Positions 1-10,333 of a stretch of DNA of 64,000 nt are shown here, one piece after another. How positions within the stretch are numbered: the first letter of the stretch is position 1; each line of letters begins with the position of its first letter. Source of the DNA: Chaetoceros tenuissimus (Eukaryota > Bacillariophyta > Thalassiosirophyceae > Chaetocerotales > Chaetocerotaceae); contig BLLK01000047.1 in assembly GCA_021927905.1 (NCBI GenBank), forward strand, positions 2,046,001-2,110,000, written 5' to 3'. The notes under the pieces were generated by a model. The model was not told the origin of the DNA and did not search any database. It saw only the letters and a list, made by a program, of their open reading frames with translations. The translations under genes and the position numbers were made by a program.

Positions 1-2369
1 TGAACATCATAGTAGGCAACGCAATTTCTATTTGATTTATCCATCTTTCCTTGGTTCTGTCGATGGGATGATTTCCCTCGCCTAAAAATGGATTGAAGAA
101 TGGGATGGGTAAACTGAGAAAATTATTCACTGTAAACACTAAGGTATCATATATATGATATGAATTATGGGTGTAACTAGCTGACAAGTAAAGGTCATAA
201 TTTCATCTTTGGTGGTGGTTTCTTCTGACATGATAGTCTTCTTTCTGCTATCAAAATTGGTTCGGCTATGTCTTCTTCTTCCACTTGGAGATTTCATCAG
301 TTATGAAACTTGGACATACTGGTAATATCTGGACCCTTCATTTTTGTTTCAATTACGAAGTAGGCACAATTATGATCATCATCGAAGATTATTAATGTAC
401 CTTCAATCTGAAGGAACTGAATTGTATGTACCCTTGCGTTTTCTGTCTGTGAGAAAGAGGTGACTCGAGACCAAATGTGCCTTCTCTATAAGAACTCGAC
501 TAGGAAGCATGGGGTCATTCAGCATAGCCCAACTGAGAGTATAGTGGAATCGTCACTACTGTAATAGGTAGCTCATACGATCTTCAATTAGAAGAAAGTC
601 GATCGAATATGAAAATGCCTTAAGATGTCCTTGAAAATGATCTCGTAGCTTGGCAAGACAAACATTCACTTGAACTTTTGATGAGGTTCAAATAAAAGAT
701 GTGGGAGAATAGAACCGTAAAGAGGATCCTCTTGAAAATACTGAAAATGTTTTAGAAAAGAGCAATCACTTGGACAATAGATATGTTGGGTTTAGTTGTA
801 ATGAGAGAAGAGCTGGCGTTCGTAGAAAAGTGAGGAAGAGAGTTGGATTGGCATGAAATTGGTTCTCGCCCGTCCCGAAAAACCTCCATTTGACTTATCA
901 GAAGTTGAAAGCTTTGAAGTGTAAAATTCAGATGTGGATTTCAACATAATGCACAACTCAACATGTGAATGTAGACATTGCACTTGAACCTTACGCCAAC
1001 TTGCGATTCCGCAAGAAATCTCATTCCATATCATGCAGTATACGATAGTTTTGGAAACTATACGTTACCTCGGCAGCAAATGGGAAATTGTTGACGAAAG
1101 ATAAAAGATCCAAGTGATCTGGTGAAGTACAAGGTATGCATTCTTCTTCCAATCTGCTGTGAACTTTTTATTGAATTCATTTCCGACCATTTATTATTTT
1201 TCATACAAAGGAGGTAGAACGAATGGTTTGATACTTTCATTCTCTTGCTTTTGATTCTGAAATCCAAATAGAATGTGTCCGATTGTAGCACGTCGTCCTG
1301 GCGTTCCAGTCCCTACTGCACCTGATTTTTCCGTTCTTACTTCATTTTCGCCAAACTATACTTTCATAAGTCTACAAGCAATATATATATTCTCAGATGT
1401 AGCAAAACACAGCTCTTCATAAAAATGGATTAAGTTCCAGAGGATCTGTAACACAATCAAAGAGAGCGATATAACTCCAGGTGCAATAAACAAGTTATGT
1501 GAAAGAATCAATGTTCTTGATATATGGCAAACCACTTTGAACTTCCTTACTATTTTTCCAGTTTGTATTCATTAGCAATTATTGATGAAGTACTCGTATG
1601 TTTGCAGCACATAGAAGTTGAAGCAGGAAGCTTAGGCTAACTCCCTTCCTACTCATGAATCAATATGAGTTTGTGCGATCCACCGTAAGTAATTAACCCT
1701 TTACCTATATGCATGACCCTTTACCTATGCTTGCATATACTTTCACATTTTGTTGATTCCGCGAACAGTTCTCAAAACTTCTCTCAATATTATTCTATTT
1801 TATCGCAAACTCAGCGATAATCTGAGTTATCTCATTGACCACAGAAGTACTCTTGCACATGTGAAAAGCTGACATCAATGTTTAATTGTATATAAGAAAC
1901 AATAATATTCGCTCACCTTGCTCTCACAATGAATTTTTGGTTGTCTTGATGTCTTTCGGTTCATGATGAAAAGGCTATTCCTCTCCCATTGCGTTTATTC
2001 TCCGTCTTATATTTGCTGAGCCTCTTTGTATATGACCAGATTCTGATGTCTTCGTCATATTTTTACTTTCGATCAAGAAGAGGTCATGACATTGGATGGG
2101 ATGGTGCTCGTTGTAAGTTTGTATCAGCCTAACAAAGATGAACAACTGAGTACTCCCATTTATCTTCACTGCAAGAGTTTATTTGTGCACTGGGCTACAT
2201 TCGTTCCTTGAAGACCCATATGGTATTGAGCCAATCTTTCACGCACCTACAACGTCTCATACAATTGCTTTCCAGACTGTTCAGAGATTCAGTTTGTTCT
2301 TTCTCCTCTGTGGATTTTTGCCTAAGAACGTTCTCATGGTTCAGAAAATGCACCTCCAAAGAGCAACTC
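1..2369. other. Gene-poor region, no supported gene
   Basis: No reading frame here has codon-like composition, a recognisable domain or a credible splice structure; all open stretches are short. A small direct repeat is visible at about 1697-1737 (two copies of ACCCTTTACCTAT). The rest is AT-rich unique-looking DNA. Regulatory or non-coding RNA content cannot be judged from sequence alone. Confidence 0.6.
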
Positions 2370-2690
2370 TAGACGAATAGCACTGGCATGGGGAACAAAT
2401 CTGATCAAGCATCTCTGGACTATCATTTATGAGCTGTGGGATTTCCGTAATGATGCATTACATTCTTCCACAATAAATGATTACCACAGACTTGCTGAAC
2501 TCCGCTCTGCAGTAGTTTATGAATACAGTCTCGGATTCGATACCTTCCTCCGGCATATACCACCTTTTCCACACTACCTTCTGTCTAGGAACGCCTATGT
2601 AAAAGTACAACATATCTTAGGAACTGGTTGCTTGTGGTAAGAACAGCACGAGAATCATACACAAGTTTCTTCGTGATTCTTTTTGGACCA
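2370..2690 (+). mobile_element. Probable fossil fragment of a retroelement-associated reading frame
   Basis: The forward strand encodes a stretch with the pattern W-x-L-R/W-x2-RN-x2-LH (ELWDFRNDALH), followed by an Ala/Leu-rich helix and later a WLLVVRTARESY-like segment. I associate this pattern with the C-terminal region of reverse-transcriptase-linked reading frames common in diatom genomes. It is clearly broken (a few breaks), has no recognisable catalytic domain, no ends and no target-site duplication. The family cannot be assigned (non-LTR or LTR kin). It looks old. The identification rests on a remembered pattern, not on a search. Confidence 0.3.
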
Positions 2691-2761
2691 ACCCAGTCCT
2701 ACGGAGTTGGATTGGACTTACCCCAAGACCTCCACATTTGCTCGTGTTGGTGTGAAGAGTA

Positions 2762-3041
2762 TCGAGATTCTGTTTTGTCTTTTTGGAAAGATTTTATTTG
2801 AACACGGTGATCCTCACCTCACCAGCTCAAACAATTGCAAGGCAAGAGAATCTGTTGACATGAGTGATGTTAATAAAAGATTTGCTGTGGAAGTAATGAA
2901 TGTCGAGATTCTTTTTGTCTTTTTGAAAAGATTTCATTTGAACACGAGATCCTCACCTCACCAACTCAAACAATTGTAAGGCAAGAGAATCTGTTGACAT
3001 GAGTGATGTTAATAAAAGATTTGCTGTGGAAGTAATAAATG
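2762..3041. repeat. Two-copy 141-bp tandem repeat
   Basis: Copy 1 spans 2762-2902 and copy 2 spans 2903-3041. Both begin TCGAGATTCT and end in GTGGAAGTAAT(G/A)AATG. The copies are roughly 95 percent alike by eye, and differ by a handful of substitutions plus small indels. The period of 141 is a multiple of three, and one frame is open through copy 1, so the unit may once have been coding. No protein family is recognised and there is no third copy. It lies just downstream of the presumed retroelement fossil. Confidence 0.85.
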
Positions 3042-3920
3042 AGGCTACATGAAATGGAGACAAAGCTTCCAAACAGCGTGGAAATGACTACAAAGAGTAC
3101 CCATAACAAGCAAAACTACACAATTTGAACGTATGTCGACACGTAGCAAAAGGAAGAAGCCATGAGAGGGAAAGGAGACATTTCAAGGTGATTCAGTAGA
3201 GCAGAACTAGATGAGAGCCAAAGAGATAGAAAGGATCTCCGAATTTCATATCATGAGCATACTTCTGAAATTTCCAACCACCTCCATTGGTTTTAATACA
3301 AGCGCTTCGAAGAATAACAATAAGAATACGCATAGTTACTGGGTCAGCTCGAAAATAGCATTTTTGTCTCTTTACTTCATGTAATTGCATTCACAACGCA
3401 AAATTTCAAGTCCAAATTAATACTGCCTCTACATCCGGCATTGACGTAGCTCAAGAAGCAATTGGAAGAGCTACCATTGATGTAGCTCAAGAAGCAACAA
3501 TCACTGAGGTTATGAAGGGTACGATTGCTTTAGACAGAGATCCAGAGTACTAAATTGATTGCCGAATGGAAGAATATTCCACTTTTTTTAGGAATACCTG
3601 GTTGAAAGGTTAGAATTTGACTCTAATCAAAAATGATAAATCTTCCCATGTAGTGGAATTAATCGCTATGTTATTGTCACGAGCATGCGATTCAAAATCT
3701 ATGAAACTTTTTGTCTTCGACACTAGATTACGAATTATAAAGTGCAGGTATATTTGGGAACAGCAAGTCCATACGAACCAGTCTATGCTAGTTATATAAT
3801 TGACCTGAAAGCATGTAATACAAACTTCGTCCAAGAATTCAATAATACAATGAAGGGAATGTTTACACCTCCTTCCTTCTCGATGAAATGATTTTTCATT
3901 AGACAGTGGATATTGTTGAA
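3042..3920. other. Intergenic, small degenerate repeats only
   Basis: A 36-bp unit is repeated about 1.6 times near 3439-3500; each copy contains GTAGCTCAAGAAGCAA and reads IDVAQEA in one forward frame. A second forward frame near 3735-3891 is open (…LGTASPYEPVYASY…) but has no start codon or recognised domain. These may be scraps of a decayed gene. I find no intact gene, promoter or RNA here. Confidence 0.4.
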
Positions 3921-4590
3921 TATCGCTTCGGACTCAAGTCTTGCGACCAGAACAGGATTCTATCACAATGATTTTTCTTTCCACATTTAACATCTGAATC
4001 CATCATTGTATCTCTAGTAAAGGACTAGTCTAGACCTATATATTCTTGTCATTGTGATTGTATTTCATGGTTCATATATATCATGACTCATGGTCAACTT
4101 CTTTGACAAAGTCATCTAGATCCAGGTATGATAAGTTTGAATTATGGTGTGATAATGGATGGACACTAGCAATCTTGACCAGATGCAACACATTCTATTG
4201 AATGCGTTTACCTTGTCTCTGAGTATACATCTCTTTAACAATCACGAGCAAAGTAGGCTGTGATCCTAATACTTCTTGAGCATCTTGGAATAGATGTCTT
4301 TCTCAAAAGGCACAAGCTCGGTCTTGAAGAAATCAATATTGGCCAAGTTGTTTCCAAGGTTCGAATTGCTGAATCCTCCTCCTGCTCTGCCTCGTCAAGT
4401 TGATTCCAATATTAGAATTACTAAACCCCTCTCCTGCTCCGCCTCCATAACTTCCTTGACCATTTTAAGATCTTCCTTGACCACCATGGAATGAGGAACC
4501 TTGGCCGTATGACGAAGATCCTTGACCATCATAGGAATGCTACCAGAGTATCTATCAGCACCATACCTGCTTGGAGAAAAATATCGATAA
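3921..4590 (-). pseudogene. Decayed partial copy of the DEAD-box helicase gene at 14690-17456
   Basis: Positions 3921-4290 match 16201-16582, which is intron sequence of the helicase gene. Positions 4295-about 4590 match 17004-about 17245, which encodes its Gly/Ser-rich N-terminus. Orientation is the same as the parent (minus strand). The copy lacks the parental segment 16583-17003 (about 421 bp), which holds the exon-2 donor site, the ATP-binding motif and the Q motif. It also carries an internal tandem duplication of about 53 bp around 4345-4450, where CAAGTTG(T/A)TTCCAA recurs. Because the intron is kept, this is a DNA-level segmental duplication and not a retrocopy. No start codon or helicase core remains, so it is a pseudogene fragment. 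Confidence 0.85.
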
Positions 4591-5106
4591 AGATGACAAA
4601 CCTCCTTCGACAGGGTTTTAAACTCAAGTTGAAACATTATTTCCATTCATTGTAAGACACGATGACGCTAACATATTCTCAGGAACTGAAGAGCAGAAGG
4701 AAGAAGAAATATAGTTGCTAGAACATGCGATTTCTTATATCTGGCGATGTGGAGACCAAATCTGGACTCGTAAACGTGCTCAACGAGTTTAAAAGAAGCT
4801 AACATGAAGCTGAAATTCATGCCTTGACTCAAGAAATATGAATGGATCAGGGAGATATCTGTGCTATGACACAACAAATGCAGGAGATTTGAAGTGGAAA
4901 TGAAATGAGAAACGTCTTTGTCATACAGGGGTTTACTTTATATTAGGATGTGGTTCCTGCAAAAATGATTCTTTTATTCATGTTATATTCTCAATTGAGT
5001 GGTTTATCGCTGATAATCAGAGGTCTGTATGATTGCTATCAAATGCTTTATTGGAACTACGAGTAATGTAAAAAAGAGCTACAAACAGTTTTTCTTTGAG
5101 CGCACT
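4591..5106. other. Intergenic, nothing recognised
   Basis: AT-rich sequence between the helicase-gene fragment and the 3' end of the fused phosphoglycerate mutase gene. No reading frame with coding character and no notable repeat was seen. Confidence 0.6.
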
Positions 5107-7496
5107 CTATCCAGTATACCAATCCTCGTCGTCCGCAATCTCACATGGTCTGAAGAGATATTGAGCGGCAGAACCAAAGTCATATTTTTCAAGTGGATCT
5201 TCTCCTGTACCGTCGTCGAGAAGTGAAATACATTTTCTCTTTACATTGTATACAAGTGGCACACCATTGGGTAGATGTAAATCATTCATGCATTCTTCTG
5301 GAATCTCACATAAATGCATGAGAATTCCACGGATTGCATTTTCATGACTTGTGATCAGCACACGCTTTCCTTTACTTACAGCTTCAGGCACTATTCGCTC
5401 CGTATAGAATGGAATGGATCTATTCATACAGTCAAATAGACTTTCGCACTTTGGAAATTTTCGGTGTAAGCTTAATTTTCTATCCTCAAAGCTTCTGCAT
5501 ATTGTTTCTGTGAAGGAGTATCTAATGTCTTTCACATATTTAATGCGCCTCTTGTCATTACCAGGATAATGAAATGAATAACTAGACACTGCAGGCGGGC
5601 GTATTTTGTACCCCCGCCTCCATCGTTTCAATTGTTCCTCACCATGTATGTTAGCAACCATTTTTTTACTAAACATGATATATGTTAGAGAGAGTTTGTA
5701 TAATTATTCAAAGATTGTCAATGTGATCTCATACCTTTTCCCGGTCAGCGAACCATAATGTCTCTCATTCAACCGCCAGCTTTTTATCATTGGTAGGCTT
5801 AGTTGATCCATTTCTTCTAATACAAACCACGCAGTTTGTATCGCTCGATATAGCCAACTAGTGTAAACAACATCGAATTCAAATCCATGTTTCTTGAGTA
5901 ATCTGCCAGCCCATTTAGCATCTTCTTCACCTTCTATTGCTAGTGGAGGATCTTCCCAACCAGTAAATAGCGCTAACTTATTATGTGGTGTGCGGCCATG
6001 GCGAATGAAAACAACCACAGGGTCATCTACTAATCTAGGCGCACCTACGTTTACAGAGACTTCATCATCCGACATTTCATCTTTCTTCTCTGAAGATGAA
6101 TATTCTTCAAACGAAAATCTATCTGAATCTTCGTCTTTTTCGTCTAAATTTGAGTCTAGTACGTTGCTGCTATAATCATTCAAAATTACCTCTCCATCAT
6201 TGTCACTTTCCTCAACATTATCTTCAAACTGGTTACCCACAGTTGAATAGAATTCCTTCTCTTCTTTCAATTTCAGCAACGCATTTTCGACAGTAGTCAT
6301 TCTTTTAGCTACTTTTGGAAGTGCTATATCCTCTGAACCTGGGACTTGAGAGTCCCATTCTTTCATTGATTTCATTGCTTTCTGCAAAAGACCAGGCTTT
6401 TCCAAAAACTCACCATTTGTGTGTATCTGGGACAAACCTTTCTCTTGTGGCTTAATAACATCCATGTTTGTGTCGAATCTGTAAACGAATGGAACTCCTT
6501 TTGGAAAGCGTACATCTACAATTTCGTCATCTCCTATATCTTTGGAAAAATAATTAGATTGTCTTATTTACTGACTGCTCTTAAAAACCATGAAAGAACT
6601 CACTCACCATCAATAATCTTTGCTAATCCTCTTAACGTATTTGCATGAGCTACAACCAGGACATTATCTCCTTTTTGTAAATCTTTCTTGATAAACTTCC
6701 AAAGAGGTTCAGTTCTTAACATACAATCGTACAAAGATTCACTGAGTGGAATCTGTTCAGGAAGTAAATCAGAATATTTTCGATCATTACCAGGAAAGGT
6801 CATGTCCGCTTGTGTCATGGGAGGAGGCCTGGCCTTTAAAGATCTGCGCCAAGCTTGCACGGTCTTCGTACCAAATTCTTCTGCTGTTTTCTTTTTGGAG
6901 AGTCCTTGAAGGCTACCATAATGTCGCTCATTTAATCTCCAGCTCTTGTAGATAGGTAGAAAGGGAGTATTGATTTCCTGCATGATAGCCCAGCAGCTAT
7001 TGATCGCTCTCTTCAGTCTAGACGTGTAGATTACATCTGGCTCAAACCCTGACTCAAGTAACAATCTACCAGAATGTTCCATCTGCAAGACACCATCTTT
7101 GGTTAGATCTGGATCAAGCCAGCCTGTAAACGTATAATTTCTAGAATAGAGAGATTCTCCACCTCTCACTAAGATCAAAGTGCCTGGACTTTTTCGTTCC
7201 TGGAATGAACTTTTTATTGCTCTTCCCATGGATTTCAAGCTTCTTTTTAGTCTAGAATCCTGCTTAAAACCAAGTTCTTCATTGATTTGTGCTTTCTCCT
7301 CTTTCGGACTTAAACAACGAGAATATTCCTCAATTGAATTGTCATCTGTAAATTCATTTTCCTGAGGGGTCACCTTCAGCTCTCCTCTAGATGATAATGA
7401 ATATACATGTCTTTGTTGTAGTTGTACGAAGCCATGCGCGTATGGTTCAAAGTAAATTGTCAAACTTAGGAAAACAAAAACAATTGTTTTGATCAT
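5107..7496 (-). CDS. Tandem-fused phosphoglycerate mutase, first domain lacking the catalytic His
   Basis: Model: complement join 6608-7496, 5735-6539, 5107-5668; 751 residues; introns of 68 and 66 nt, phases closing exactly. The ATG at 7496 gives a signal peptide (MIKTIVFVFLSLTIYF) followed by AHGFVQ, with Phe at a plausible cleavage site, so secretory or plastid routing is possible. Two cofactor-dependent phosphoglycerate mutase domains (glycolysis, 3PG to 2PG) lie at about residues 105-325 and 470-715, joined by a linker of about 140 residues that is Ser/Asp/Glu-rich after about 400. Domain 2 has RHG (476-478), LNERHYG and SHENAIRG (His673). Domain 1 has LNERHYG and AHANTLRG (His284), but RGGE (111-114) where RHGE is required, so the phospho-accepting His is missing and it is probably catalytically dead. 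An AG acceptor-like site just upstream (near 7529) hints at a 5'-UTR intron. Confidence 0.85.
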
Positions 7497-7979
7497 ATTT
7501 GAAATTTTATTTTTACAATCTGAGATCGCCTGCAACAAATTAGAAAGTGTGAGTACTGGCCATTGTTAGGCGAAACTTTGGGTTGATAAATGTATAGTTG
7601 GTCTCTCATAGCAAACATATGAACATCAAAGAGATTTCATTTCTCACCTAACTTCCAATCTGGGCAATACAGCTAACTCTTTACTATGATACAACAGTTT
7701 TGATTGTTTCCATATGGTACAATGTGAATGTACCTGCAGATGGATGTGATGGAAGAGCGGAATCGAATCATGATGTGAAACGATCTTTCTGTGAGAAGCC
7801 TAGTGTCAATCAGTGTTCCCATAACTACGCGGAATTTTAAAAAGATTTTTTCCGACCAAACATCTTGCGATTGTACGTCGTAGTACTGAGAAGATAACTC
7901 GTAGAAACGCAGGAAGTGAACAATATCTTTTGGCAAAGCCCTACTTTCAAGTACACATAATTTTATTCTAATCTATTCA
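7497..7979. other. Divergent intergenic region
   Basis: Lies between the start of the fused mutase (minus) and the aldehyde dehydrogenase (plus), so it should contain both promoters. A pyrimidine-rich tract ending in TTGCAG near 7529-7540 (minus strand) looks like a splice acceptor and may mark a 5'-UTR intron of the mutase gene. No TATA-like element stands out. Confidence 0.4.
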
Positions 7980-9701
7980 ATGTTACTTAGCCAAATGCTA
8001 CTTCGTCCAAATATCGTACCATCTTCATCGAAGACTAAGATTTTGCGCTATGCATCGTCCTATACCCAATTTATTAATGGAGATTGGACTTCTGCTGCAG
8101 CAGACGTAATTGAAGTGGAAAACCCATCAACTCATGAAATTCTTGCCCATGTTCCCAAGGGTACCCCAGGAGATGCAGAACTTGCTCTGTCTGCAGCGAA
8201 AGAAGCACAAGTATCATGGGAGGCTAAAGCTGCTTGCGAACGTGGGCAGGTGTTGAAAAATCTTGCAAACCTCATGGCAGAGAAGTAAGTTCTTGTACAT
8301 TTTGTTTTTAAAGTCCATAAATTTTTGATGATATTCATGTCCATTCTCCTATCCTTTTATGAATATTCAAGAAAAGACTTTTTGGCAAAAACTTTATCTG
8401 ATGAACAGGCAAAAGTATTACCACTTGCTAAAGTTGAGGTTGATGCAAGCATCGAGTATCTCAATTACTATGCAGGGTTCGCACGTATATATGAAGGGGA
8501 AATTATTCAATCTGATGATCCTATGGAGCAAATCTACCTGCATAGAATCCCTTTGGGAGTAAGGTATGTTTACATTGGGTACTGGACAGGTATCTCTAAT
8601 CATGAAAAGAATGATCTTATTTTGTAAACCTTGATAGTGTTGGGATATGCCCATGGAACTTTCCTCTTTTTGTTATGATGCGCAAAATCACACCTGCTCT
8701 TCTCACTGGATGCACTGTCGTTGTGAAAGTAAGCGAATATACACCAATTTCATCTTTTGAGATTGCAAAACTATTCAATGACGCGGGAGTTCCTAATGGA
8801 GTGATAAATGTTGTAACTGGAGAAGGAGATTCCATTGGACAAGCTCTTGTAGAAAGTGATGTACCTGCAATTATCTCTATGACCGGAAGCACAGCAGTGG
8901 GTCAAAAGATCATGAAAGCTGCTTCTTCCAATTTGACAAAAGTAAGTTATTGCCATTTGACTTTCTTTTGGTTACAATTTATAAACTCACAAGCGATTCT
9001 AGGTAAATCTTGAACTTGGTGGCAAAGCTCCTGTCGTAGTTATGGATGATTGTGATATTGATCTTGCAGTTGAAGCTACATGGGCATCAAGAGTAATTTA
9101 CAGCGGACAGGTTTGTAACTGTGCCGAAAGGGTCTATGTTCAAAATTCTATTGCTGATGAATTTATTGACAAACTTGTAAAGAAAATGGCAAGTACAAAA
9201 GTTGGAATGCCTGAAACTGAGGGAGCCGACATGTGCGGTCTTATCAATCCGACGCAGTTGGAAAAAGTTGCAGGGATGGTCGAACGAGCTAAGCAAAGTG
9301 GTGCAGAAGTGTGCACTGGTGGTAGCATTAATCAAAGTATGCCAGGGTATCATTATGAGCCGACTGTTATTGTGAATGCAAAGCAGAGTGATGAAATAGT
9401 TCAGAAAGAAGTGTTTGGACCTGTGTTACCTGTCTTACAATTTAACGATCTCGACGAAGCTTTTGCATTAGCCAATGACTCCGAATATGGATTAACTTCA
9501 TCGATTTTCACTCAAAATGCGGCAACTGTTCACAGAGCAATGAAAGAATTCAAATTTGGGGAGACCTATATAAATAGAAACCATTTCGAGGCAATCCAAG
9601 GCTTTCATGCTGGGCTAAGAAAATCAGGTATAGGAGGAACTGATGGTAAACATGGTTTGTATGAATATCTCGGAACGAGAGCAATTTATTGGAAAAACTA
9701 A
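7980..9701 (+). CDS. aldA: AldA-type aldehyde (lactaldehyde/glycolaldehyde) dehydrogenase
   Basis: Model: join 7980-8284, 8372-8563, 8638-8941, 9003-9701; 499 residues; all phases close. It is an NAD-dependent aldehyde dehydrogenase that matches the bacterial AldA subgroup strikingly along its whole length: YEGEIIQSD, PWNFP, ALLTG, LELGGKAP (Glu271), the catalytic GQVCNCAERVYV (Cys305), EVFGPVLPV, ANDSEYGLTSSI, GETYINR and GFHAG-RKSGIGG-DGKHG near the end. That subgroup oxidises lactaldehyde and glycolaldehyde. The extra 20 or so N-terminal residues (MLLSQMLLRPNIVPSSSKTK) are basic and Ser-rich and look like a mitochondrial presequence. The substrate is inferred from family; bacterial ancestry is possible, but four spliced exons show it is settled in the host. 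Confidence 0.88.
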
Positions 9702-10333
9702 TGAAGAAATATTGTATGTCAATCAGATGATGTTATATCAGGCTAAAAATGTGAACGGAAGAATGAGGTAAATCTAATCTAAGGCTGAATGGACCATCTT
9801 CTATCCATATTGATCTAGCATAGTACAAAAATGCTCATGCTCGCATGCTTACAAGGGACAACAATGCATCTTCTTTCTCTTTTCCATCACATCATTATTG
9901 AAAAATGACAAATTGATGAGTACGTACTGTAGGTATGTACGATGATGATGATGGTCCCCGCATTTATATAGCAAGGCAATCCTTATCATGTAGCTAGAGG
10001 CTTCAAAAAAACAGTTAGATCTTGAGCTAATTGACTCTAAAGTTTATTCAAATTATGTGCATCAATTTAAACCCAAAATTCAAATTTCTGAAGGGTTCTC
10101 TCTCACACAACACATCTGTTTCAGCCATAATAAATCTTAACCAATCTCTCTCTCTTATTCCTTTGACTACCGACTCCCATCCCTTGAGACTGAATCAAAT
10201 TTAGACTCAATAGTTGGAGAATCAAATACATTTGAATCTGGAAGCAAAAAACTACAAACATCATTTTCTGGAAAGGAAAAGATCATCTCACACATAAATT
10301 CTTTCATAACACAAGATTTTCTTCTCTTACAAT
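9702..10333. other. Intergenic, presumed promoter and 5' UTR of the MYB gene
   Basis: Contains a short GATGATGATGATGG run near 9942-9955 and a CTCTCTCTC pyrimidine stretch near 10145-10153, the latter probably in the 5' leader of the downstream gene. No reading frame or RNA gene is seen. Confidence 0.5.

Noticed and set aside
3610-3900. Possible decayed gene near LGTASPYEPVYASY
   Set aside because: No start, no family and surrounding interruptions. It may be a scrap of a gene but cannot be supported as a feature.
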